A stretch of DNA of 40,333 nucleotides from Gemmatimonadota bacterium (GTDB lineage Bacteria > Gemmatimonadota > Gemmatimonadetes > Longimicrobiales > Gaopeijiaceae): contig JABDLS010000029.1 in NCBI GenBank assembly GCA_013002885.1, positions 1 to 40,333 on the forward strand, in the 5' to 3' direction. The notes under the pieces were generated by a model, which was not told the DNA's origin, made no database searches, and saw only the letters and a program-made list of their open reading frames with translations. Position 1 is the first letter of the stretch. Each line of letters begins with the position of its first letter. Of this stretch, positions 6,175 to 14,399 are shown piece by piece. Made by a program: the position numbers and the translations under genes.

Positions 6175-7278
6175 TTATTCTTCTCGGAAGTCCACGGCGA
6201 ACACCTCCACCGATTCGTCCTTTCCTCGCAGCGTATGTGCACCCAACGACCGGAAGGCCCAACCGTCCTCTCCGTCGAGGCCCGCCTTCAGCTCGTCACC
6301 GACCAGAACATCGACGTGGTGAACCTTGCACAGTCCTTGGATTCGAGCAGTCTGATTCAGAACGTCTCCGGTGAAGACGATCTCCTTCTTGAGGGCGCCG
6401 ATCTGACCTGTTGTCACAACCCCCGCCTGCAAGCCGGCCTTGAAGTCCGGTACCACCCCGAAGCGTTGCGCAAAGCGGGAAGACTGCCGCCGTAAGTCGG
6501 ACTTCATGCGCCACACACAGCGGATGCAGTTGCTGTCGCGGAGCCCGACCTTCTCGGGCCAAGACACGATGATCTCGTCGCCGACGTGTTGATAGACCTC
6601 ACCCCCGTGATCGACGATGGCATTGCCGAGGGCGTTGTAGTATGCCCGGAGTAGCTCAAAGTACTGTGCATGCCCGAGACGTTCGGCGATCCGTGTGGAC
6701 GACTTCATGTCTGAGAAGAGAAAGAGACGCCGCTCTTCGTTTGGGGTGTGGTAGCGTCCAGTCAGGAGATTGGTCAGGACCCGAGGCCCCAGGTGCTCGC
6801 TGACTTCGGCGTAGAACAGTGACGCGACGAGAGCGGTGGTAAGCTGCACACCGGTGGCTAGGCTGGCACCACTGGCCAGGAATTCTCGGAGGCGCTCCCA
6901 GACCCGCCCGTCGCCCAGCCCAGTGTCCATCTCCATCGCGGCGGCGAGGGGGAAGGTGACGAGGATGACGCCCGCGAGGAGAGCTGCGTAGAAGAGGGTC
7001 TTCGCGACCAGCTTCCTCCCGAGACTGAGTGAAGCCAACCGCCGGTCCAGATAGAGCAGTTCGATCGCGCCCACCAGAAACCCCACTGACGCGACCGCGA
7101 TACTGGCAAAGAGGTAGATCCCCAGGTCCACCTCGATGGCGGTGTTGGCGACCCCCGACGAAGCTGCGGTGGCGCGATCCGAGATCGTGAAGACCTGGTC
7201 TACGAGGAACCAGATCAACCCGAAAGGCAGGATCCTGAGCGTGTTGCGCCGGGCCCTGGGGGAGAGTCGTGACCACAT
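6175..7278 (-). CDS. Membrane class III adenylate/guanylate cyclase
   Basis: The 367-residue protein has four to six hydrophobic segments in residues 15-155. A class III cyclase domain follows (about 183-363). All key catalytic positions are visible: metal Asp in FLFSDMKSST (D190) and HVGDEIIVSW (D234), base-selecting Lys in ALKKEIVFTGD (K297/K298) with D304, and the transition-state pair N308/R312 in LNQTARIQ. It should make cAMP (Lys plus Asp favours ATP). ATG 7278 is chosen; an extension to 7563 adds a Pro/Arg-rich stretch with no protein character. It faces the decayed attC at 6084 and may itself have entered the array. Confidence 0.82.
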   Translation of the reverse strand: MWSRLSPRARRNTLRILPFGLIWFLVDQVFTISDRATAASSGVANTAIEVDLGIYLFASIAVASVGFLVGAIELLYLDRRLASLSLGRKLVAKTLFYAALLAGVILVTFPLAAAMEMDTGLGDGRVWERLREFLASGASLATGVQLTTALVASLFYAEVSEHLGPRVLTNLLTGRYHTPNEERRLFLFSDMKSSTRIAERLGHAQYFELLRAYYNALGNAIVDHGGEVYQHVGDEIIVSWPEKVGLRDSNCIRCVWRMKSDLRRQSSRFAQRFGVVPDFKAGLQAGVVTTGQIGALKKEIVFTGDVLNQTARIQGLCKVHHVDVLVGDELKAGLDGEDGWAFRSLGAHTLRGKDESVEVFAVDFREE

Positions 7279-7836
7279 GAGATACCGTGGGTTACCGTGG
7301 GGCCGCAGCCGATCAACAGCAGGTCGTGGTGCGAGTTGGGGAGAAGGTGGCACCGCTACTCGACGGACGAAAGCGAGGAAGCCCCCCTGGAAGAGCCCCA
7401 GTGGCGCGATCAACGGGTGGGCCTCGACGTCGCCAAAGGGGCTTCGGGCCCCGCTGGATCGACGGGGCATGGAAGGTGGTCCACACGCAGTCGGCCAGCC
7501 GCCCAGTCCAGCCGTCGTCCGAGGGTTAGCGACCGCCCCGACGGTACGGGCGTTATCGGACATGCCCCGTCGGAGGCTTCGCCGATCGGCGTGGATCGAT
7601 TCCCCGCCGGATTTGGCAGCTTGGACGTCGTCTCCGAGTTGGCGGGATCGGACAGTCGCGACCGAATCCAGTTAGCGGATGGAGCGCGTTCACTGGCCGA
7701 CCCCTAGAAAAGGGGGATGTTGTGGCTCTGCCAGGGGCGACGGCCTATGTTGCGCTCGCAAGCCGCCCAATCCGCGTGGCTAAGGGCTCAGGCTGCAGTT
7801 GAGCGAGTTCGAGCAGTCCGATGGAGCGCGCTGCAT
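7279..7836. other. Intergenic stretch without a supportable gene
   Basis: These 558 bases separate the divergent cyclase and anchored-family genes. Open frames exist on both strands but have no family resemblance or SD. CAGTTAGCG near 7670 resembles an attC closing box, but no matching arm could be found. An SD-like GGAG lies at 7823. Confidence 0.4.
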
Positions 7837-8526
7837 ATGGCAGACCAGAAGAGGGGCGCCCGCCTACTGGCCGAGGCCGTGGTGATCGTTGTGAGTATTC
7901 TACTCGCGTTCTGGATCGATGCTTCGTGGGAGTCGCGTCAGGCCCGGGCTGCGGAGCGGAGGCTTCTCGAGTCCATCCGAACTGAGACAGCTGCGAACCG
8001 GGTGAACCTCGACGTGACGATTGCCACGAATCGAGGAGATCTTGAGCGATTCAGCCGCTTCTTGGCCGCGTCACCGGATGAGCTCCAACGCCTCCCTCAG
8101 GACAGCGTTGCGCTGTGGCTGGGATCGATCGTCATCGCGTGGACGTACGACGGCGATCACTCCGCTACCGGGCTGCTCCTCGACTCGTTCACCCCCGTCA
8201 CCGCGCAGGGACGCCGCGTTCGGAACCTCGCTGCGCGCTGGGTACGCGTTCTCGAGGACGCGGGTGAGGAGAAGGCTACGTTGTGGGACCTTGGAACCAG
8301 GCTCACTGCTCGACTCGCTCCGCTTGCCGTGCCAGCTGCCGAGGCAGGGCAGGGCTTCGTTCACCAGATCGCCGCCCGACGAGGTCCGAGCGTGCTCGCC
8401 GACCTACGCAGAGACTCAGATTTCGTAGCGGCGGCGCTCGACAAGACCCACTACCAGAACATCTACCTCATAGAACTCGACCAAGCCTCGGGCGTTCTGG
8501 ATTCGCTTCAATCGGCCATAAGATAG
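7837..8526 (+). CDS. Anchored family protein, copy 2 (DUF6090-like)
   Basis: The 229-residue protein starts MADQKRGARLLAEAVVIVVS and continues ILLAFWIDASWESRQ, so the N-terminal segment is nearly identical in pattern to copy 1. A helical charged region (ERRLLESIRTETAANRVNL) and a C-terminal part ending SGVLDSLQSAI follow. ATG 7837 is chosen because it places the hydrophobic segment near the start, like the relatives; an ATG at 7717 would add 40 unlike residues. About 100 bases after its stop there is a divergent attC-like palindrome, so this was probably a cassette too. Confidence 0.68.
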   Translation: MADQKRGARLLAEAVVIVVSILLAFWIDASWESRQARAAERRLLESIRTETAANRVNLDVTIATNRGDLERFSRFLAASPDELQRLPQDSVALWLGSIVIAWTYDGDHSATGLLLDSFTPVTAQGRRVRNLAARWVRVLEDAGEEKATLWDLGTRLTARLAPLAVPAAEAGQGFVHQIAARRGPSVLADLRRDSDFVAAALDKTHYQNIYLIELDQASGVLDSLQSAIR

Positions 8527-8628
8527 GCCGGCTCGAGGCGAACGGCTGATGAAGACGGCTATGAGCCGGGTCCTTACCACGTCATCGAAGTCTGGAGACG
8601 ACGAGGGCCGGGGTGCGAGGGCAACTTC

Positions 8629-8772
8629 CCCTGACAATGGGACGCCGGCTGCCCGCCTGCGGCACCCCTCGGCCCAACTCGCCCGCGGAAAAAGGGGAAG
8701 AGCGCTGACCTAGGCCGAACGGAGACCAACGCATGGGCGCCAAGATGCGACGCCCATGCCCCGCTGTTGAAT
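8629..8772 (+). other. Divergent type-B attC-like site
   Basis: CCCTGACAATGGGACGCCGG followed by CTGCCCGCCTGCGG aligns with the type-B left half (CCTAACAAGAGACTTCCGGC). The closing box GTTGAAT (8766-8772) fits G-T-T-R-R-R-Y perfectly, preceded by an imperfect arm CGACGCCCATGCCCCGC. The next gene ends, in inverted orientation, exactly at the closing box. Confidence 0.5.
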
Positions 8773-9557
8773 CAGTCGTCGTCGATCTCGACCTCGAAAC
8801 CGTCCTCGATCTCGACCTCGAGCTCGAGCAACACGCCGGTGGTTGGGAAGTCGAAGGCCGAGAGGTCGAGCACCGATCCGTCCTCTAGTACGAACCAGCG
8901 CTCCGGGGACAGAACGACGTCCAGTCCGGCCGTCACGCCCTCGCGCACCTGAAGCGGCGGGCTCAGATCCAGCTCCACCTCGACCTCGGCGTCGATGTAG
9001 ACGACGAAGGGCCGCGCCTGACCACCGGTCGGCGTGAAGGAGCCCTCGACACGTACGGAGGCCTCTTCGGGCCAGTCCGGGAACGAGGCCGCAATGGTGG
9101 ACCGTAGCGTGGCGATCGCCTGGGCGTAGCCGGGATCGCCTTCGTCGTCCTCGAGGTCCTCGACCTCCAACTCGAACTCGTCGTATGCGCCGGCGGGCAG
9201 GTCCGCGGTCGTCACGGCGAGCGGCGAACCGTCCAGCGGCACTTCCACGAGCCGGGGGGGCAGTTCGATCTCTTCGCAATCGTCGTCATCGTCGTCGGAC
9301 GAGTTCGACGGACAGGTGCCATCCAGGGCCTCGAATTCGAGCTCCGCGATGACCATGCGAAGGTCGGTGAGCTCGAGGATGCCGTTGGTACCCGCGACCG
9401 GTACGGCGAGGAGACCGGGGACGGCGGCGGCCGTGGTGGTCGAGCGGAATCGGATCTCGACTTCACCTCCCTCGCTGGGGCCGGTGCTGGAGTCGCAGGC
9501 GGCGATTGCGATCGCGAGTGCTGCGACGGTGAGCAGTCTGATCGATGTGGAGAGCAT
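8772..9557 (-). CDS. Acidic lipoprotein of unknown function
   Basis: The 261-residue protein has a signal peptide and lipobox (LAIAIAACDSS, Cys about 21). Beta-strand-like segments follow (VEIRFRSTTTAA, ELTDLRMVIAELEFEAL), then a run of six Asp residues (SSDDDDDDCEE) and an acidic C-terminus (EVEIEDGFEVEIDDD). The body resembles DUF4382-like exported beta-sandwich proteins, a weak match by eye. Acidic runs suggest cation (Ca2+) binding, which is inference. It reads against the neighbouring family genes and abuts an attC-like closing box at 8766, so it could be an inverted cassette gene. Confidence 0.6.
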   Translation of the reverse strand: MLSTSIRLLTVAALAIAIAACDSSTGPSEGGEVEIRFRSTTTAAAVPGLLAVPVAGTNGILELTDLRMVIAELEFEALDGTCPSNSSDDDDDDCEEIELPPRLVEVPLDGSPLAVTTADLPAGAYDEFELEVEDLEDDEGDPGYAQAIATLRSTIAASFPDWPEEASVRVEGSFTPTGGQARPFVVYIDAEVEVELDLSPPLQVREGVTAGLDVVLSPERWFVLEDGSVLDLSAFDFPTTGVLLELEVEIEDGFEVEIDDD

Positions 9558-9667
9558 GATCGAGTCTTGGTTCCATGGGTGAGCGAAGGGGCAGGAGCAG
9601 ACGCTGACACGCCCCTCCCCATGTCTTGCAAGCTACGTGCCGAGGCTTACCTCAGGCCGTGATGCAC

Positions 9668-9800
9668 CCTGAACTCGACGGGTGTCCGCCTCCGCGCCTG
9701 CGGCGATCCGACGCAACCGGCCTCGGGCGGACGGCTGAGTCTGGCGCCCACACTGCGGTCGAGCGTAGTGTGGCGGAGTCGGGAGAGGGCCTTTTGGTCT
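9668..9800 (+). other. Worn type-B attC-like sequence
   Basis: CCTGAAC followed by TCGACGGGTGTCCGCCTCCG and CGCCTGCGGCGATCCG aligns with the site at 2461. The central motif CTGCGGTCGAGCGTAGTGTG is shared almost exactly between the two. The closing arm is not recognisable. It lies between the acidic lipoprotein gene and the truncated metallo-hydrolase. Confidence 0.4.
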
Positions 9801-9829
9801 CATCCTCACCCTTGGGCCGAGAGTCACAC

Positions 9830-10096
9830 TTGATTGCAACGCTTGGAGTCCTGCTCCTCGGGGCTGGGGGAATGACTGAAGCCTCGTCCCCCAGGGCGGC
9901 CGCGGATTCAGTCCCGAGGACTCGGGTCGTCATGCTGGGCACGTGGACGCCCGCGCCGAACCCTGATCGATGGGGCCCTGCCACGGCCGTAGTCGTGGAC
10001 GGGAGGGCCTACATCTTCGATGCAGGCGTCGGGGTGGTCCGGCAATTCGTGGCCGCCCAGGTCGCGAGCGATCTGGACGTCTTCCCATCGGGATAG
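9830..10096 (+). pseudogene. Truncated MBL-fold metallo-hydrolase, N-terminal part only
   Basis: TTG 9830 opens a signal-peptide-like segment (MIATLGVLLLGAGG). RTRVVMLGTWTPAPNPDRWG, then PATAVVVDGRAYIFDAGVGVV, follow; this is the start of the RNase Z/arylsulfatase-like MBL-fold family. The product stops after 88 residues, before the H-x-H-x-D-H zinc motif expected next. Members of this family are about 300 residues. It is a gene remnant. Confidence 0.65.
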
Positions 10097-10162
10097 CCAT
10101 CTCGACGGGCCACACGCGGGCGGCTGCCTGCATCTTCGCTACTCCCTCCGGATCGGCTCCGC

Positions 10163-11509
10163 CTAGAGTCCCAGTTCAGCCAGCACGCAGGGCGCCGTGT
10201 GCTCGGCCGCCAGACGGTTCGCCTCGGCACTGGGATGGGCGTCCTGCCTGCTAACGGACAGGACGTCGTAGGGAAGATCTCCGAACGCACCGCTGATCGG
10301 GCACACCGTCAGGCCGCGTTCCCTCGCTCCGGCAACGAACGCGTCATTCAATCCGCCCCGTCCCCCGTCTAGAAACGACATGTCGTAGGGCACGACGACG
10401 ACCGTGGCGCCCTCGCGACCGGCTGCCTCGGCGAACCGGACCAGGTCGCCGAAGTGCTCGGCCATGACCGCAGGGTCGTCGTGCAAGGACGATCCCTCGA
10501 CCTCGTCTGCACCGAAAGAGAATCGAGCCCGGACGTAGAGGCCCTGAAAAAGATACGAGTTGAGGTAGGCAAGACGGGCCGGTCGGATCCGATCCATATA
10601 CCCATCGACGCCCCCCAGGGCCCTGTCTCGCTCGGTCACGGGTGTGAGGTAGTCGATATCGTTGAAGACATAGAGGAGCACGACGAGCCGAGGCTGGACC
10701 CGTAGGCCCGCCTCGAGAAACTCCAGATGCTGCAGCGTGTGGCTGTCCGGTCGACCGGCGTTGGCGGACATCCACCGGACGCCGGTGCGCTCCGAGAGAA
10801 GGTCCCTCAAGCGTTCGCCATATCGGTCTTCCGGATCGGTCAACCCGAATCCGAAGGCGAACGAGTCGCCGACGATCAGGACCACGGGACCCTCGGTGCC
10901 GGAAGGCCACTCCCGGTCTCGAAAGCCGTGGCTGTTGAGATCGACGTGTCGGCGTTCCCAGTGAATCGACGAATACGTCGGAAACCCGTTGCTGGTAGCA
11001 GGAAACACCGCCGCCTTACCGCGCGCACCCAGTTCGACGAGAGAAAGGGCGAAGGCCGTCGCCCCGACGGCCAGGAGGGGCTCCCGCCAACGGAACGCAG
11101 GTCGGGTCCCGAGCCAGACCAGACCACTCGCCACAAAAAGACTTGCCGACGCCCAATCGGTGAAGGTCGCGATTCCGCGGGTGGAGCCGAACAGATTCGC
11201 ATCTAGCAGCCGGGCGGCCTGCGACGGCTCCGAAAGTCCTGTGATCAGGTACCCGACGCCCCAGAGAAAAAGAGCAAAGGAAAGGAGTGACTCGGAAGCC
11301 GAAGCCTCCATCTCCGGGACACGGCGCTCACGCAGCCAGCGAACGGCCGCACCGACCCACAGAACCGCTACGGCCGATAGGACCAAGGCGAACTCCACCG
11401 ACCAGCGACCCAGAATCGACCGGTCGCTGTACGAGTCGTACGTGAGCAGGGTGGCCAGAACGAGCCCCAACCCCAGTACGGGAAGAGCCCGGATTCGTGC
11501 TCTGTTCAC
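10163..11509 (-). CDS. Membrane-anchored SGNH/GDSL hydrolase
   Basis: The 448-residue protein has five or so N-terminal hydrophobic segments (residues about 8-160), then an SGNH domain. Block I is VVLIVGDSFAFGFGL (Ser 216). An Asn/Gly block is in SANAGRPDSH, YVFNDIDYL is a block III-like stretch, and the catalytic Asp/His pair lies in SRQDAHPSAEANRLA near the C-terminus. Such proteins deacylate or acylate cell-surface polysaccharides or lipids (AlgX/PatB-like arrangement); the exact substrate is unknown. The leading LNSHGFRDREWP motif is usual in this subgroup. It stands alone on the minus strand between gene debris and an anchored-family gene. Confidence 0.78.
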   Translation of the reverse strand: MNRARIRALPVLGLGLVLATLLTYDSYSDRSILGRWSVEFALVLSAVAVLWVGAAVRWLRERRVPEMEASASESLLSFALFLWGVGYLITGLSEPSQAARLLDANLFGSTRGIATFTDWASASLFVASGLVWLGTRPAFRWREPLLAVGATAFALSLVELGARGKAAVFPATSNGFPTYSSIHWERRHVDLNSHGFRDREWPSGTEGPVVLIVGDSFAFGFGLTDPEDRYGERLRDLLSERTGVRWMSANAGRPDSHTLQHLEFLEAGLRVQPRLVVLLYVFNDIDYLTPVTERDRALGGVDGYMDRIRPARLAYLNSYLFQGLYVRARFSFGADEVEGSSLHDDPAVMAEHFGDLVRFAEAAGREGATVVVVPYDMSFLDGGRGGLNDAFVAGARERGLTVCPISGAFGDLPYDVLSVSRQDAHPSAEANRLAAEHTAPCVLAELGL

Positions 11510-11783
11510 TCAGATACTTCCGGCGTGTGGCGGTGCAAGGTGGGTCCGAGACCTCACCTCGTGACGGGTGCTCTCTCCAAGAGGCGCCGCAACCGATGGC
11601 CGTGCAACACCACGGGGGAACCGGCTCTCGAGGTTCGTGTCGAGTTCCGGAGGATGCGGGTGTGTGCAAGGGGCGCCTGATATGGCGACCGTGTTTGCGG
11701 AATCCAACCGTAGTCGCGCACCCTTAGCGACTCGCCAGGCAGTCGAAAAGAACGCTGGACAGATCCTGTGAGGCGCACCGGTC

Positions 11784-12509
11784 ATGACCCGTGGTGAACA
11801 GATCTCCGTGAAGCGCGTCACCGTGGAGGCACTCGCTGTCGTCCTCAGTATTCTTCTGGCCTTCGCCATCGACGCAGCGTGGGACGCGCGAAACGACCGG
11901 TCATCCGAGACCGCCGCCCTGCAGTCCCTTCTCTCGGAGCTCGAAGCCAACCGCACCGCCTTCGAAGCAGGTATCACATATCAAGAACAACTGAGGGTGC
12001 AAACCAAGACGCTCTTCGACATCAGCAGAGGCGTCGAGGATCTACCAGAAGACGACGTAGCCATGTCGCGGTTGCATATCAGGTCGCACCGCAACCATTA
12101 CATCACGGACTACCGTTCTGGTGCCTTGAGCGCGCTGCTGGCTTCCGGGGATTTCGGTCTGCTGCGTGCCCAGGACCTCAAGATTGCTCTCGCCGCCTGG
12201 CCGACACTCGTCGAAGATGCTCTGGAGAATGAGAGGATGGTGTCACGCTGGGTAGAGGAGCGGCTCGTCCCCTTCATGGTGGAGACCACTCCAGCCTGCA
12301 TCTTCACGGTCCCTGATCCAGAGCTGACGTCAGCCGACTATGAGCGTTGCCGCGCGGAGCTGAACGAGATTCTGGGGAGCGATCGATTGGAAGGCCTCCT
12401 CGCGCACAAGCTTTGGCTCTACCGGAGTACCCTCGGGGAGTTCGAGAGGCTGCTGGGATCGCTCGAGGACCTGAACGGATTGTTGCAGCGTGAGCTAGCC
12501 GGCCGGTAG
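11784..12509 (+). CDS. Anchored family protein, copy 3 (DUF6090-like)
   Basis: The 241-residue protein has the N-terminal segment VTVEALAVVLSILLAFAIDA followed by AWDARNDRSSE. A helical stretch (ALQSLLSELEANRTAFEAGI) and the shared motif LLASGDFGLLRAQDLKIALAA, equivalent to QSGRLGLLRNDSLRVAIAG of copy 1, come next. Two Cys residues (TTPACIFTV, YERCRAEL) suggest an exported, disulfide-containing domain. It is followed after nine bases by a type-A attC-like scrap at 12519. The 274 bases before it hold no gene I can support. Confidence 0.68.
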   Translation: MTRGEQISVKRVTVEALAVVLSILLAFAIDAAWDARNDRSSETAALQSLLSELEANRTAFEAGITYQEQLRVQTKTLFDISRGVEDLPEDDVAMSRLHIRSHRNHYITDYRSGALSALLASGDFGLLRAQDLKIALAAWPTLVEDALENERMVSRWVEERLVPFMVETTPACIFTVPDPELTSADYERCRAELNEILGSDRLEGLLAHKLWLYRSTLGEFERLLGSLEDLNGLLQRELAGR

Positions 12510-12518
12510 TCGGATCGG

Positions 12519-12538
12519 TCTGACAAGCGATTGCTCGA
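12519..12538 (+). other. attC type-A scrap
   Basis: GTCTGACAAGCGATTGCTCG differs from the type-A left arm (TCTAACAAGCGATTGCTACT) at only a few positions. It follows the stop of copy 3, where an attC would be expected. The remainder of the site is gone. Confidence 0.45.
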
Positions 12539-12565
12539 TGAGGAAGAACTCCAATAGCTGACCTC

Positions 12566-13053
12566 ATGACCCGTTTCCTCATCGTCGCGGCCTTCCTCTC
12601 GGTCCCAGCGCTCGCGTACGGGCAGACCACCACCGATCTCGTCCGCTTCGCCTTCGATCAGGGCCTCGCTTCCTCTACGATGCGGAGTTGGGCGAAATGC
12701 CGACAGCCTGGCCCACCCAGGTCGCAGCATTCTCTGAACGCGAGTGGAACGCCATCGATGTGTACCACACCGGGGTCATCCCATACCTCATGTCAGCAGG
12801 TGTGCCGATCGCCGACCTGACTTGGTATCCCCCCGGACTCGAACTCGAACTCGGGCCGGACTTCACATTCCCAGGCGCGCCTCGTCACACTCAGGGGTAT
12901 GCCTTGCTCTCGGACGTTGGGTGGGAGAACGCTGTCTCCATGCTCTGGTGGGCCCAACATGACGTCCGGGTTCAAGAACGCTCACTTCGCGAGAACCTGA
13001 TGGAGATCCGTCGACTATTGCAGGTCTCTGGGGGAGATCCGCCGCAGGCCTGA
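12566..13053 (+). pseudogene. Frameshifted secreted protein gene
   Basis: ATG 12566 starts a clear signal peptide (MTRFLIVAAFLSVPALAYGQ) that continues for about 32 residues in frame. The composition then becomes non-coding. From about 12669 another frame reads RFLYDAELGEMPTAWPTQVA and continues to a stop at 13053 with protein-like sequence (VYHTGVIPYLMSAGVPIADL, LSDVGWENAVSMLWWAQHDV). Joining the two needs one frameshift near 12665. The C-terminal half is not recognised. Either a real inactivating indel or a sequencing error would explain it. Confidence 0.5.
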
Positions 13054-13217
13054 TTCTTCGCCGAGCCGTGAGGTCGCCCGGGCAAGAACCACCCCGAAAC
13101 TGGATGCGTCGGCCGTGCGGTGGGGCACTTCCGGTTGCGGAAGCGCAAGTGGGAGACGCAGTGTTGCGGCTCGCGGCGGTTGAACAGGAGTTGGCGAGCG
13201 CCCATCAGGAGGCTGTT

Positions 13218-13949
13218 TTGGCTGAGGGAAAGAGGGCGATCGCAAGTCGGCTGGGCCTGGAGTTCCTGGTCGTAGTCATCGGTATCTTGGCCGCATTGGC
13301 TGTAGACGATTGGAGTCAGGCACGAAGCAACCGACAACTCGAGGAGCATCTCCTGACCTCGCTCGCCGCCGATCTCGAGGACGACCGGATAGATGCCGTT
13401 CTGCAGGAGACGCTGGCTGGGTTGCACCGGGACGCTGTTGATCATCTGCTCTCGATCACAGACCATCCGTTGGCGCCTACAGACCGGCAGTTCGACGATT
13501 CACCCGAGGCGATCGACCAGAGCCTGCGAAGACTTCTGGCCCTGCCTGAGCTCCAGGTGTTCAAGGCGACGTTCAATGAGATGACCTCGACCGGGTCGAT
13601 TCGCGTAGTCACGAATCGGATGCTGCGACGCCAAATCGCCAGCTACTACCAGGAAGCTGAGGTGGCTCTCGGAGTTCCAATGCGCCAGGTCGACGCCCGC
13701 CCCGACCTACAACGCGCACTGGCTGCGGTGGGAGTTGCTTCGGGCGAGGCCGGAATAATGCCCGATCTGGCACAGCGCCTCCGGAGTGATCCAACGATCC
13801 CGATCCATGCGCTTCGAATCCGCCAATACTTCGAGAATCGCGTAGCGCTGGAGGGCATGAAAGAGGCCCGCGAGGGACTCGTGGCTTCCGTGAACCAGGA
13901 GTTGGAGAATCGTTGGGGTGAGCGGAAGCCCATCGACTCGAGACCCTGA
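13218..13949 (+). CDS. Anchored family protein, copy 4 (DUF6090-like)
   Basis: The 243-residue protein begins AEGKRAIASRLGLEFLVVVI and continues GILAALAVDDWSQARSNRQL. It is thus an anchor with IDAW replaced by VDDW, then a charged helix and the shared motif EMTSTGSIRVVTNRMLRRQIA. TTG 13218 is chosen: a perfect SD (AGGAGG, 13207-13212) sits five bases before it and the anchor lies near residue 15. An ATG at 13068 in frame would add 50 residues of unlikely sequence. A strong hairpin (CTTCCG-GTTG-CGGAAG) lies about 75 bases upstream of the start. Confidence 0.66.
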   Translation: MAEGKRAIASRLGLEFLVVVIGILAALAVDDWSQARSNRQLEEHLLTSLAADLEDDRIDAVLQETLAGLHRDAVDHLLSITDHPLAPTDRQFDDSPEAIDQSLRRLLALPELQVFKATFNEMTSTGSIRVVTNRMLRRQIASYYQEAEVALGVPMRQVDARPDLQRALAAVGVASGEAGIMPDLAQRLRSDPTIPIHALRIRQYFENRVALEGMKEAREGLVASVNQELENRWGERKPIDSRP

Positions 13950-13993
13950 GCGGCGACCGCAAAGGGCATGCACTCGTAAGCGAGGAACGACGA

Positions 13994-14230
13994 ATGAAGT
14001 CGATGACGTGTCGGGATCTAGGTGGCGCCTGTGACCTGGCGTTCGAAGCAGAGACCTTCGAAGAGATGAAGGAACTGAGCAAGAAGCACGGGATGGAGAT
14101 GTTCGCGAAGGGAGACGAAGCGCATTTGGCGGCTGCGGCTGCGGTGAAGGACATGATGACCGGGCCCCAGGCCTTTCGGGAGTGGCTTGCGTCGAAGCAG
14201 AAGCACTTCGACTCCCTGCCAGACCTGTAG
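13994..14230 (+). CDS. DUF1059 domain protein
   Basis: This 78-residue protein has the DUF1059 pattern: an N-terminal MKSMTCRDLGGACDLAFEAE with two Cys, then EEMKELSKKHGMEMF and a helical tail. Related short proteins are common in bacteria and archaea and have no known function; the Cys pair may bind metal. The C-terminal extension (MMTGPQAFREWLASKQKHF) is unusual. It is a single gene; the 169 bases between it and the nitrilase carry an SD-like AAGGTGAG before GTG 14400. Confidence 0.75.
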   Translation: MKSMTCRDLGGACDLAFEAETFEEMKELSKKHGMEMFAKGDEAHLAAAAAVKDMMTGPQAFREWLASKQKHFDSLPDL

Positions 14231-14399
14231 AGGGCGGCACGTGGAGTGACAAGTGGCAAATGTGAACTGGTTCCAGGCCTTCGCCGAGGTCGGCCTGTTG
14301 GCATTGGGGGCCGCGCCCAACGACAGGACGGAAGCGCCAAGAGCGTTCCGGGCGGTACATTCAGTAGTCAGATGGTCTCCCCCCGAAGGTGAGAGCTGA

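Noticed and set aside
7665-7680. CAGTTAGCG as an attC closing box for anchored-family copy 2
   Set aside because: No complementary left arm or opening box could be found upstream in 150 bases.
13126-13147. Strong hairpin CTTCCG-GTTG-CGGAAG before anchored-family copy 4, considered as an attC or terminator
   Set aside because: No R-Y-Y-Y-A-A-C opening box and no upstream gene end at the right place; GTTGAAC at 13180 alone is not enough.
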